DNA of 64,000 bases from Thamnaconus septentrionalis (lineage: Eukaryota > Chordata > Actinopteri > Tetraodontiformes > Monacanthidae), in the NCBI GenBank assembly GCA_009823395.1, contig CM020509.1:4973501-5037500 (forward strand), written 5' to 3'. Below the pieces are notes generated by a model, which made no database searches, was not told the origin of the DNA, and worked only from the letters and a program-made list of their open reading frames with translations. Positions 35,772 to 49,152 of this stretch are shown in pieces (the stretch's first letter is position 1; each line of letters starts with the position of its first letter). The position numbers and the translations under genes were made by a program.

Positions 35772-37771
35772 TTTATTGGCACACATAATGATAAAGCATA
35801 CATACCAGACATCAGATATGACACTGAACACCTCTGCTATATAATGTACAAATGGTGTCTAATAATACTAAGCTCAAACATATTTAGAAATGTGTTAGCT
35901 TCCTTACAAATGCACAAATAAATACCCATAAGATCCAATTGTATAAAGACATTTGTCGTCATCGTCTCGCCCATTCTTAAAGAAAAGTCTAACGGAAAGA
36001 GATCAGGGACATAATACCAATTCAAGATTAAAGAACAATTGTGAGCACAAAAACAAGGGTATTAAACTATTTCTGCGGGGTGGATGGGATTTCACCTGTG
36101 TGTGGCTTAAAAAAACAACTGTTGAACTCAAAATTTGTAATTTTTAGCTCCATTTTATTCCCCGCCTGCTTTGCAGATTATAATAGAAATTAGATTACGT
36201 GACTTTTAACTTTGTGGCTTTGGTTGTGCACTAGCTAAAGAAGTTGGGGGGAATATTAAAGTTAGAGGCAAACTGGCATCCATCCAAACCACCCTACAGA
36301 AATCAGAACCTCATGTACAAAACAAAACAGCTGCCATATCCAAACTGGTTTCAGTGGCTGATTTACAGTGGACAAAATAGATTCCACCTCTATTTACAGA
36401 GCTACAAACCTTGTGACAGTGTTCCCAAACTGATGAACCCCAAAAAGGTAAATCAGACGGATGTGTTTCAAAAAAGTACACATATTAAACGAAAAATAAA
36501 AATCCTATAAAAATCATGCAGGATAAAAGCTTTAGTATCAGTTTGGGAGTAGGTCATTAAAGGGAAAGAAGTCCAATTTTTTTTTTCCTTTTCAAAGAGG
36601 AGAGAAAAAAAGGGGGGAAAGGAACATTAACGCGTCAATGCATGTCGGCACATACTGATCGGCAAAAATTACAACGTGATTGCAAAGGATTGTGTGAGAA
36701 GCAAGAAAAAAATTATCAATACTACAAACACAATCAAATTGGTTTGCATGAAATCACAATCTGTGACGACTGCAGATAAGTGGGGAGAAAAAAAAATCTC
36801 AAAAACAATCCGAGGACGCCGTTTTTCCTCGCGTTGGAAGGAGTCCGTGGTGGTGAAGGAACTTTGATATTTCCTTCCTTAATTGGAAATGGAAATAAAC
36901 AGCGATGGGGGTGGAGGGGTAACATCCCACTGAAATTTCAAAAAGAAAAAATACAATTGCTTCAAACAAACGTTTCATTCGTCCCCAGCACAGTTTCTGC
37001 TCCCCTTTTGGCTGCTGTGTCTGGGAAAAGAAGAACAAGTTTCCGCCTCCCCCAAACTGAATTTCCAGGATTTTCTGTGACACTTTGTTTGTTGTTTCTA
37101 TTCTTCTTCTTCTTCTTCTTCCACGCCGTCCCCCACCCGCCACACTGTCTACTGTCAGCGTGATGACTTGTGACCCGCGGGGCCAACCAATCACAGCGGT
37201 ACTTTTCCAGAAGATGAGAGGTTTGTGTCTTGCAGGTCCAAGGTAGGAAGGAGATTTGATATGCGGCTTTCTGATGCATTCTTTAACAAAAAACAAAAAC
37301 AAAAAAAAAAACATCCTGATGCTATTGATAAACATTTATTCATTAATTTTTATTTTATTTTTACATGACTGTTGCATTTTGACGTGGATGCGTTTTCTTT
37401 TGCTTTTTTTTCCCTTTCTTGAAGTGTCTTTGAAATGTGGATATTGCTGTGCAATGCTGCCATTTTTTTTTTCTTTCTTTCTTTCTTTCTTTCTTTATTA
37501 TAATCAGTGTTGTCCGAGATGCTGCAGTGATTCGGAGAGGAAGAAAATATCCAGACTGACGTGTGTTTGGCTGTGAGTTTGCAGTCAGAGTGTCTTGGGG
37601 TGGGGGGTGCGGGTGCGTTGGGGAGGCCGTCTGGTTCAGTACAAGTGTGGGGGAGGGGCGGCGGGGGGAGGGGCGGTGGATCAAAAGTCCAGTCTGCATG
37701 AAGCCGAGAAACGTTCTTATTCTCCTTTTCTTCTTCCTTTTTCTTCTCTTCCTCCTCCTGCTGCTGCTGTC
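35772..37771 (-). other. ldb2: Probable ldb2 3' UTR
   Basis: This long AT-rich non-coding sequence follows the ldb2 stop. Minus-strand AATAAA signals occur at 35,772-35,777, 36,154-36,159 and in a cluster at 37,335-37,359, so the 3' UTR may be about 0.4 kb or up to 2 kb. It contains (TTTC)n at 37,470-37,496 and a TTC tract near 37,083. Its end cannot be fixed from sequence. Confidence 0.4.
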
Positions 37772-38002
37772 TTACTGCGACGGCTGCGGCGCCGTGCTCT
37801 CGGCCTTGCTGTCCTGACCGGTGGGGGGTTTGCTGCTCCAGGGGGCGCTGTTGCCCAGAGCCGGGGAGCTGTTGAAGTCGTCCTCGTCGTCCAGGCCGTT
37901 GGTGGCGTCGTACTGCGTGTTCTCCAGGCGGGTGATCAGACGCTCGTCCTCGTCCCCGAACTCGCCGCCCATCAGGGTCGGCTCGCCCACCACCATCACG
38001 TC
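37772..38002 (-). CDS. ldb2: ldb2 last coding exon (LID and tail)
   Basis: It encodes DVMVVGEPTLMGGEFGDEDE then RLITRLENTQYDATNG, the LIM-interaction domain, and ends in QPSQ with TAA at 37,772-37,774. Enters phase 0 after CCCAG. The final 30 residues differ most from human, as is usual for this tail. Confidence 0.96.
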   Translation of the reverse strand, partial: DVMVVGEPTLMGGEFGDEDERLITRLENTQYDATNGLDDEDDFNSSPALGNSAPWSSKPPTGQDSKAESTAPQPSQ

Positions 38003-38672
38003 CTGGGCAGACAAATCAAGGGCAGATTAGGTGCCGGTACATGCGTCATGTTGCTCAATTAGAAATTAGAAAAGAATAGAAAAATGAAAATTCCTAGATT
38101 GATTTAAACTAAGGATTGAAAAAACTGTGTTACATAAAAGTGTTACTCCTGAAAAATCTCCTGACAGATCTTGATATTTTACGTACGTACGTATGTATGT
38201 ATGTGTGTATGTATTTTTGCGTCCTATGACAACCACTGCTCATATCCAGACATTGCCTAGTGATATTTCACTTGATTTTGCGTATCTATTTAGTAATAGG
38301 GGCAATACAAATAAATGGACATATACTGTATGCAGCAATATATGGAAAATTAACATAAACAGCTTATAGGTCACGGCTAATTTCTGTGATAATTGATAAA
38401 TAATTGATAATGTCCATACAAGCATATTTAGCCCTCTGTTTATTGAGAAGGAAACTCCAGTGAAGTGAATCCTGCTCCGAGTGAGACTTTGAATATTAAG
38501 CTGCAGGACGCCTCCACATTAGCATGACGGCCTGAGTCACAGAGTAAAATAGATGCATATTTGTTTCATCAGAGGCCAGCGAGCCATCGGAAAAGCATGT
38601 GTTTCAAATGCGGCCAAACAGAACAGACGTCTCAATTGTTCTAGATTTCAGCCAAAACATTCAAATTAGGTG

Positions 38673-38720
<48 letters not shown>

Positions 38721-39203
38721 GACAGAAGTGGCTGTATCCAGTTGACCCCTCTTTGCAAATGAAAGCAGAACTCCCCCGGCGCTCTGCACCGCCCCAATCA
38801 ATACTCATCATAGTGTAAGACATATTTCACAAAGGTGTCCCGCTCTCGTCGCAGGTCAGACGGAGGCGAGGCCGCGGATTAATCTGTTAGCGCGCCGCCA
38901 TCTGCGACTTGTTGCCGCGCGAAGGAATCCCCACGACCGGGGGAAGCACCTGCGCGCAAAACTCCTCCCCTGCACCTCTCGAGCGACGGAAATCAGATTT
39001 TGTGGGGCAAATAATCACCGGCGGGTGCGATTTGTGAAGTCAAACACTGATCAATGAGGCTCGCAATCTTTTTTGCAGCATTTGCTTGTGTGTTGTTTGT
39101 GTCGACTGTGTACACGTATGTGTAGATGTGTGTGCGTGTGAGTGTGTGTGCGTTCCTTTCAATAGCTGAGCATCTCTCCCTGTTGCAGAGCCGCCATGCA
39201 GCG

Positions 39204-39292
<89 letters not shown>

Positions 39293-39701
39293 CAACCTGG
39301 GAGGAAGCTGTGCAGTAAAATGGAGCGCACGCTTCACTGGCCATGTGTGTCAACGCCGTTCGGCTCGGGAGATCTTCTCATCCGTCCTCACTGCAGCGAG
39401 CGCACATACACACACACACACACACACGGGAAGAGACAAGGACACACACACACACACACACACGCAGGCACGCACAAACTGGCACACAAACCCAGATTAG
39501 CTTAGTGTGCAATCGCATGGTAACACACCTGGACAGACAAAAGCACTCCGACTAAGACGAGCCAACCCACAACAAACAGGAAACATCTCCCCGCTCGAGT
39601 CGTAGCGGCAAATATCCCACAGAGATAGAAGCGCTGACGTGCGCAGAACAAACATACATGATCATTCATACATGTAAGTAAACAAAAGCGACTAATCGCA
39701 C

Positions 39702-39732
<31 letters not shown>

Positions 39733-41555
39733 GTGCGAGCACACACAAACAAAACAAGCCCATCCACACACTTGGATGAGGGGCATGAATGGATCGAGGC
39801 TGTTTATTTATCCAAAGATGCCGCCGCCCCCCTAGCGACTACTTCTACACCCCACTATGCCTTAATCAGGCTAATTAATTTAGGTGAGCTTTTCAGCTAA
39901 ATGACAATATCCACACTGATTTGTCAATTTGCATAGCTAATTAAGTCATTAGCTAAAAGAAAACGTGCTGATTGCCAACAAGCCTTGCATTCACCATCTG
40001 TTCCTCGCGAGCGGGCCTGTCAACCTACCTCTGGCCAAATTTAGGACCCCAAATAATAATAAAGAGGGGGCCAACACAAAAAAAAGAGAAAAAAGAGAAA
40101 GAAAATCCCCCAGACGACAACAGCTGGTGGCTGGTCTGAGGCTGGGGAAGCGCTAATTGTCAGCTAATTAATACTGAGCACTCATCTCGTTAAGAGCTAG
40201 CGCCGGCGCTAGCTCTGGCTAGCCTGAGAGCCGCTCTGAATGGGCGATGAACGCCTCGGCGTTGGCTCCACCAGCTGTCATCAGCATATTTAAAGATTAC
40301 GGGAGACAACAAGTGGGAATATCACAAGGACGTGGTGGGACTGAGATAAAAAAGGGGCCGCAGAGAATAAAAATAGCTGAAAATGGGGGGAGCGGAGGGG
40401 GTTAGATGACTGGGCACACACCACACTGTCAGCTCACTAAAGAAGAGACGATGGAAGAAGGTTGAGATGAACTCAGAGAGACCGTGTTGTGTTTTTTTTT
40501 TTATCACTCTGGAGACCAGCCGAGCAACCGTGAACCAGTAATGATCTAAAACACAAAATCCAAACCCATCCACTTTTCTAGATAATAAAAAAAAAAGCCT
40601 ATTTAGCCCTCTGTTTACAGCCACCATCTAAAAACCGGAGGGTTGTTGGATGTCCGTACGTTCGAAAGAGAACAAAAACAAGGCCGTTCCAGAGGGCAGA
40701 GCCGACACTGGTAGTGATATCCTTGCCCTTTGTGACATCACAAAGGGAATTCTTTTTCACCACTATGATTATTTTTAGCATCTTTTCTGAAAAGCGGAGA
40801 AACACAAAGCAAACTATGGCCCTCTTTCATTTCTGCAAAGATGATGGCAAGATGACCTTTGTTTGACGCTGGTTCAGTGAATTTTGCATAATGTTGCGCC
40901 TTCAACAGGCGAAACAAAACAAAGCCAGTGACAAGTTTGAATACATTCATTCATTCATTCATCTTCTATACCCGCTTATTCCAATTCAGGGTCACGGGGG
41001 CAAGTTTGAATATTTTTTTTTAAATATTTCTTTGCCTTCTGCAACCAACGTCCAACGACAGCTTTTGTTCTGAGGGCGTAAAACCCCACTTCACATAATC
41101 CACTGATGACACATTCAAACTCAGCGCCTGAGGTCGCGAGCGTTCAACCACGTTCTTAAAGAGCCGGCGTCGCGTTCAGCTTCACATCTGAGCCACTGGA
41201 GGTCAGTGTTGCACATCTTATAAATGGTCCCCTCCAACACCTCCTCCATCTCCCACCACCTCCTCCACCACCTCCTTTCTGATAGCACCACCATCTCCTC
41301 CTCCTCCTCCTCCTCCTCCTCCTCCTCCTCCAGCAGCAGCAGCACCCTCCCCACCGCCGTCCACTCCTCATTGTCATTGGGCTCACGTAGGCTTGGTGCT
41401 CAGCCACGAACGAACAACTTCTCAGACAAAGACGGCAGGCAAGCAACATATGTAAGCAGCATGTTACCAGCCAGGCTGCCAGTCTGTAAGAGGCGCGCAA
41501 ATGCAAAAGCAGGAGTGCTGCGGGTGGCGTGTGCATGTGTGTGTGTGCGTGTGGG

Positions 41556-41589
<34 letters not shown>

Positions 41590-41892
41590 GTGGTGTAACG
41601 GTGAAGAGCGACTGTGTGCACGTGACTGAGGGAAAGGGGCTGCGGGAGGACAGTGTATACAGATATCGGTGATAATGAGAGCTGGCACACAGCCAAGCTG
41701 CCTACTGGAGAGAAAACAATTGTGCATGCTGTGTACGTGCGTGTGTGTGTGTGTGTGCGTGTGCGTGTGCGCGAGCATGTGTCAGTCAGTGTGCATAATG
41801 TGCATTACGTTTGTGTGACATGGAGGGAAGAGCTGATGAGACAGCGAAGCACCATGTCCGAAAAAAATAAATAGCTAAATTGGGTGACAGTG

Positions 41893-41936
<44 letters not shown>

Positions 41937-44900
41937 ATGTTTGTGTGTGCTTTTTTTTTTGTTCCCAAAATGCTGCTGAAAACGGCAAATTCTAATGATG
42001 AATAGAAGTTTGCCAACAATTAAATGCCACGCGGATGATGAATTGCGACGGGATCCGCTCATTATTTAAAGTTACGTTGTGTCCACAGTGGACAGAAATA
42101 GCTTTTGGAAAGTTTTATGATCTTTCTGACTCGTGTGGTCCAGGCCCAAGCACGAGTAGAGGGAAATGATGGTGATTGTGCTGTCTTTTCTTATCTTTCC
42201 GCCACATAATTTATGAACAAGCCCCTAAAAATCTGAAGACATTAGCTGTGTCTTTTTGTCTGTGTAAACTGCATGTGAAGGTGTTGATTGAAATGACTGA
42301 AAATAGTTGGCAAAGCAGCAAAATGTGAAAGAAAATTATTAAAAGATACCTTGCTGAAAAGAAATGTTGCTGTTTTAGAAGCAAACTTGAATAAAAAAAA
42401 AGATATTGGTCATTTTTTTCTGTTTTGTTGTTATTTTTCTTTGATATATAAAGTCTAGGTCTGGTCTGGATCTCGATGCTCTCCAGTCTTGGTCTCAGTT
42501 GTTGCGGTCTCGACTACAACACTTTGGCTTCGGCGCACTCGGAATGACCCGAGATCTGCCGCGCGTTCAGCGTGGCTGCAGCGCAGTAAACAGCAGGCTG
42601 CCATGTAAACATAATACATACAGGCTGCGCGCGTGTGACGGAGGATGTATGGAAGAGAAAATAGAAGAAAAAAAAAACGCAGGCCACGCAGGGAACACAG
42701 TGACAGCAGCCTCCAATCCTCCAGGGGACCTGTGGCGTAATACTCAACTGTTTAAGAGGCCGTTTAACCTCCATCTGTGTCGAGAGGGCTGCTATTGAGA
42801 CATGCAGAAGATAAATAAATAAATCAGATGCTGGGATGCTGGGAGGGCCCAGAGGTTTCATCCGGCAGCCTGCTGGTTAGAAACGTCATCCAGGTTCCCG
42901 CCACAATTGCCACAATCGCTGTTTGTGTTTTTAAAAATCACACATTCTTAGATTATTTTCAAATATTTGAAGCAGCTGTTTCAAACCAGTCTGGGTCTGA
43001 TTTGCATTCTGCATGGGCAGCTGAGCGGATAACATTTTGAATGATGTGATTGGAAATGGAAAAGAAGTTTTAGATGGCGCAATGGTATATATGTATATGT
43101 GTATATAAATGTATATATAGATATGTAAATATGTGTGTGTATTAGGTATAAATGTATATATGTATATATATATATATTTTCTTTTTAAGTAATTAACAAC
43201 TAAGTAACAAAAACACTTTTTATTTAAACTTTAGGACTAAAACGTGTCTTGATGCTTCTTCTAAAAAAAATGAATTTCTGCTTCCATAATTGGATCCTAT
43301 AGAATTTAATGGGTAAGAGCTGAACAGCAGAACAGGAAGTGTGTTGGTTCCCTCTCACAGCAGCTTGATGTGGGCAGAGTCTCGCGTCTTTGTATTATCA
43401 CGCTTGCACCAATAGAAAGCCTTCTCCTGTGACTGATTGTAATTAAGGGTTTGTTGGGAATTGCGCCACCTGGTGGCATGTCAGGTTGTTGGAAGGATTT
43501 TGTCTTTGACTACTTTTGATATTGTTTGCATCGTTATATGACGTCTGATGTCTTTTCTTTAGTATTGGCTGAAACATTTAGACAAACACCCTGAGGTTTC
43601 TCTGTCTCTCTCCACAGGGTTGGGCTTCCATTGTCAACCCTCTGATTAATTATTCTGCTTTAAATTAAAAAGCTTTGGCGCTAGGCTAGTAATATTTCCT
43701 GCCTTTGTTCATCCCTGCAGGCATGCATGCAGAGACAAAAAACAATACTTAAAAAAAAAAAAATGATAAAGTGACATAATAAGAGGAGGCAAACCGAGTG
43801 GAGCTGATGCTTACAGGTACCTGACTGGAGAGGCTGAAGTTGGTGGCCGGGCTGCGCTTTTTGCCGGCGGCGGTGCCCACGCTGCTGTTGGCGCTGCTGG
43901 CCGAGTTCTTCCGTTTCCTCCTCTTGGTGGTGGTCTGTCGGGCGGGCTCAGCTTTGGCGCGACCAGCAAAGACAAACAGAGGCAATGCCAAGAACATAAC
44001 GCATACAGACAGAGACAGGGTGTGGGACCGTCGGCGTGTGCGTGCGTGCGCGCGCGTTCGTCAGCGACGGCGTGCGTGTACGTGGACTTCAGCATCTCGG
44101 TTGTCGTCCAAAAATGATTTTTCATTTCCAGAGTTTGGACACCGGGATGAGCCCCTGATTCCAGTTTGGAGGGGGAAAAAAACTATTTTGTTTGTTTCTT
44201 TGCATGTTTTCATAACTGGAAAATATCCCACATTTATAATTTTGCCCCAGAAATATAACATTTTCAATTTTCAATGTTTCAATGTTCAATATTAAGTGTA
44301 CTAACAAGTTCACATGAGGCACTCACGGAAGACAGTGAGGTGTTTGAGTCATTTGGGTCACTGAACTGAGTCAGTCACCCAGCGTATCCAGACAAGCTTA
44401 AAGGCCCATTGTGTAAAATTTGGCTTGATTTATGATTTTCATATTGGTAAAAGCCTAACATGCTGTCCACACATACATTAATGAAATTGTATATTTGCAG
44501 TGCAATACAAGTAATTTGGTCTTTCTACCCTTAGTGCAGTTCTCATATAAATATATAAGAACATACATAGGACAATCGTCCTGGTCCTAGTTAGCTGACA
44601 TCTTGTGCCGCCATAAGGTTAAAAATTTGACAAACTGGACCTTGAAGGTTTGCTCCAAGAGTGACTGAGTGATTCGTTTGTTCACAGCTCACTGTCGCAG
44701 CAGGATGCTGAGCGGAAACATGAACCCGGAGACGCCGCTCTTCCCACAGGGCAGATTCAGCCATTAGCATGATGTGTTTGTACAAAACAGCAGAAGCCGA
44801 AATGAGTCATCAAACGAGCTGACGGACAGATTTGCGACTCACAAGTCAGTAAAACGACTTAATTTTCAATGACTCGTGGAGGGCTCACATCACCAGTTCC

Positions 44901-47900
44901 AATGTTTGTCAGTTTAACTTCCGCATTTTGTGCTGTACAGAAAAAGAAAAATAACAACAGCACAAACAAGATGCGGAAATCAGAAACTGGGGAAGTAATA
45001 TTCCTCCAGTTTTCCAGGGATATGAAAATCCGCCTTTCCTCGCATGCACGCCGCAAATTAAAATGATCCAAAGCGGGATAAAGGCTCATAACTGAAGTCC
45101 ACGTGTGAACGCCGTCAGTGCGGAGGAGCAGGCGAGACGCTAATGCATGCTGACAAGACGCGTGCAATACTCTCCCAGTATGAGCGTTGCATGCAACCGG
45201 AGCGCAGACAAACACGCAGAAACACACACAGCAGGCGCGTTAGAGAGACAAAAGCGACAAGTCGACAATAATCCATGCTTTGTTGTTTTCTGCAGAGGTG
45301 AAACCACAAGAGCGGCAACATCTCCCCAGACAAGCACTCGTAAGAAAGAGCTTCATTTGCATAAACGCTCCACAATGGACTCTGGCGCTCGACGTCGCGC
45401 ACATTCGCTAATGATTTGCTGTGATTGTGGCCTAAAAAAAGTGTTAAAAGCGCCGGCGGGGTTTTGGGGGACATGCAGGCAAACAGGCACGGCAGCGAGC
45501 GAGCGAGCGAGCGAGCGAGTCACGGGACAGCTGGCGGTTGTAAGAGAGAGGATACCTTTTTTGTGATTCGTGGGGAATATTTCCGTTTTGAAGTTCTGCG
45601 GGTGTCCAGCTGCAAAAACATCTCAGTTTTAGTCGCGTGTGCAGAGATTTAGATCATCGCCTTCATCATGAGGAAAATAAGGGAAACTATAGGAGGCCTG
45701 AGGTGGCAAACTGAGAAAAAGAGGAGAAATAATCGAGCATTCAGAGCCGCGCGGACGTTACTTAACGGCAACTTATGGTAGGAGATCTTCTCATAACTAG
45801 TTCATCGCTATACATAATTCCTCAAGGTGCAATTAAAAAGCGCTGGAGTGAAATTATCGCTGAAGAGATGCGAGGGGCGCTGAGACAGGTTAAACGCACA
45901 AGTTGCTTCCTCTCCCACTTCTCGCAAAAAACACAAAACGAAAACAATTTGTGTTGGGGCATAATTTACAGATGCAGGGTTTCTTTTTTTCCCTGTCTTT
46001 GTGAAATCTGCCAACATTTGTTAGAGCACAGCGTCTCTTTTTTTTAATCTCCAGAGGGAGACACAGGAGAGGCACGGCTGTGATCTTCAAACAGATGCCT
46101 GGAAATGACACAGGCTTCTTCTTTTTTTTTTTTTTGACACATACAAGTTTCTTGCTAATCACACCGAGGGAGATGCTTTCATGTTGATGTTACAACAAAC
46201 CAGCGACCAGCCCATGAAACAAGCAACACTAGTGTATCAAGAGCCAACACAATGAGGGCAGTTTTGTTCTCTTTATCAATATCTGTTTTCTTCTTCTTCT
46301 TCTTCTTCTTCTTCTTCTTTTCATTTCTGAATTTTGACAGACGTCTGCGGAGCGACAGAGAGAAAGAAAGAACGAAAAAAAAAGGCAGCTCCATTGTCAC
46401 GGACAATCATTTCTGTTTTCCAGCCGGTTTCCTTCGATGGCGAACCGGTGACGCACTGAAATCACTTCCATTTCCACCAGAAGGACTTATCGGAGCAGAA
46501 ATGCGCTCGCGACTTCCTTCCTGGCTGAAGCACCAACCAGTTTTCAAACTGGAGAAGAATCGCAGGAAAAGAGGAGGGGTGGAGGGGTGGGGGTGGGGTG
46601 GGGGTTGAGTGGTGACACAGCGCTAATAAAGAAAACTGGGATTCCAGCTGAGCTGCAAAGTTCATGTCAAAATATAGACGAATGGCATCAAATTCCCAGA
46701 AAAAAAACAAAAAAGGAAAAAAACAAAAACAAAACAAGCCTTTTTTTTTTTTTTGAAAAAGCAAAAACAAGAGAATCACATCTGGCCTCCAGATTAATTG
46801 TGCTGTATTGAAATGTTAACGCTTTCTCCCAGTGGCACTTTTTTTTAGATCTTTATTTCTCATCCCTGACACCAATGAGAGTCTTAAATCTCTTAAACTG
46901 CTAAAGTAAGACACAAAAAAACTACATATTTAACCCTCTGTTTACAGCCTTTTGTCAAAATGTTGGGTTTTGGTGACCTAAGGAGCCAAAAACAAGGTGG
47001 TCTCAGAGAGAGGGGCCAACAGCTGGCTGGGAGAGGTACTGGTGCCCTTTATGACATCACAAAGGGGTTGATTTCCAGGATTTTAGCACTCACCTTTTGT
47101 TGTCCATTGACAGTTTTTAATTTCTAATCCAAAAGCTGCACGACCATCCTGACAGCATTGCACACATTTCTCACGAGTCTCAGTGTCACCATTCAATTTC
47201 TGGTTGCGTTCTCTTTCCAAGAAGTTTTTTTTTTTTCTTTTTACTTTCACCCACCCTGAAAAACAGACTTTAAATTCATAAAACACTTTCCCTGTTGCTC
47301 TTTCTTCATCTTCTTTTTTTTTCTCCCTTTTTTACTCTCTCCCCCTTTTCTTTGAAGAGCCTCGCCGACACTGGGGAGCCGGCGGCCGAGGGGGAGCTGG
47401 ATCCAGCAGTCTGATTACACTCGGCACTCTTAATTAAAGTTACACAGGTCTGAGTCAAAGGCTTTTTGACTGGTGTTGGTTTTTTAAAGAGATCTCGTCA
47501 TGCCTCGCTAGGCATTGCCGTTAATTTGCAGCCACTCTGATGTGTCCGAAAAGAAAAGGAAAAAAAAAGAAACGGGGGAAAAAAAACAAAACACAAAACC
47601 CTCACGCCAGACATCGGCTTCGTCTGTCTCCTCAGCTGCTTAAGAGCCAACAGCCAATTTAAGTCTCCCACTTTGCAGAAAGCGTTCCTTAAAATATCAA
47701 TCATAGCAGAGCGCGAGTCCGGCTGGGACTGAGGAGGCCGAGTTTCCATCCTGAGGATGAATCATCTCACACACCTGGCAGGTGGGATGTATATTTAGCG
47801 GATTATTGTGTATCATGGCACATTCGGAAAATGTGATGAAAACATTCAATGTTCAAAAAAGGGAAAATGTAAAAATAATATGTGTATATATATGAAGAAG

Positions 47901-49105
47901 ACATTGTCCCTTTAAGGTGAAGGACAGCAGCTCGTTATCTGGCAGCGCATGCACAGACTGTACAGACTGTATAGTGCGGTTCTGCCTGGCAACCTTTTAC
48001 GGGTTGTGCGACTCACTGGTATGTCTGTAACTAAGAACAGTGCCCAACACTGGCAGCCAAGTCGTGGCTATATATAGCAAGCTTGCTAACAAGCTAAGCT
48101 AGCTGCCCTGCCGAGGCCAGTCTGAAGCTGCATCGTCCACTTTTTAAATCCAACGCGCTTCTGTTCCTTTTTAATAACAGACGTTCTCCAGGTCCACTGT
48201 TGAGATGTTGCCGAGAAAGAGACGGGAATGACGGGAGATGAGTCACTCTTTCGCTACTACTGTCGTCACATTAAGGAGGAAGGGTGTTCAGTTTAGCGCC
48301 ATGGTGTGAAATAACTTGTCAATGACAACGCCGAAGCAATCCAGTCGTTGATAATTGTCGACTAATTAATTATCAGACTGCTAACAGGTAAAGCAGGAAG
48401 TGGCTGGAAAACTAAAACAGCTCTCTTCAAATTCTACAGCCAATGTATTTTTGCTACATTTGAATATAGTAAAAAAGATAAAATAAAAAGTGTGAACTCC
48501 ATTAGAGGTGACTGTGCAGTTCCACATAGACAAACAACTTTCAGTAATCAGGCGTTATCAGTCAAACGTACTGAGGTCTGGAATGAGATTCCAGCTCCAA
48601 TAAGAGACACATTTAACACTTTAAAGTTAATCTAAAATAGTGACTAAAAAGAAAACCAGATCTGTCAGCACTCATTTTAAATGCAAGCTTTTATGTATCC
48701 TCTGAGTGTTCTTTGTTCCTTTGTTAGAGTCAGTTGTCCAATTCTTCTATCATAGTTTTTATTCTTTGTATTTGTCGTTGTAATGCTATTTCGTCTGACC
48801 TGCCAGGGACTGCAGATGGAAAGTAGCATTTGGATAATTCTGGCATATTTACATTTACATGTTCATTAATGTGCACCGTCCCTTTTGATAAAAAACAAAA
48901 AAAACAAAGAAACCCTCAGAAGGGCTTCCTGTGGTTGGTGACAGTGTGTGTGGGGAGGTAGTTACCTGGTGGGGCTACCATTCTCTGCCATTTCTGGAAC
49001 AGGCATGTCTTGAGACAGTCCCGCGGGCTGAGGTTGTAGGTCTTGTGCCTTGACATGAGCTCCTGCATGGGCTCCAGAATGACACACAACTGCAGACATG
49101 ACAGA

Positions 49106-49152
<47 letters not shown>

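Larger units (their letters stand above)
38003..43814 (-). other. ldb2: ldb2 intron (5.8 kb) rich in CA repeats
   Basis: Contents: (ACGT)/(ATGT) repeats at 38,173-38,215; R1 fragments at 38,405-38,450 and 40,594-40,755; (GT)n at 38,675-38,718; (CA)n at 39,206-39,291, 39,405-39,464 and 39,702-39,731; a TAATTA-rich unique stretch with a 24-bp palindrome at 39,830-40,290; (TCC)n at 41,294-41,331; and (GT)n at 41,735-41,771 and 41,895-41,940. A TIR-type repeat copy lies at 42,298-42,523 and TATA-rich sequence at 43,083-43,178. Confidence 0.8.

Noticed and set aside
36799..37335. 178-codon minus-strand frame upstream of the ldb2 end
   Set aside because: It lies in AT-rich probable 3' UTR with homopolymer-encoded runs (FFFF, RRRR); no family features.
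44401..44660. Unique-looking stretch beginning GGCCCATTGTGTAAAATTTG
   Set aside because: Resembles fish repeat sequence from memory, but no ends or second copy in the window could be shown.
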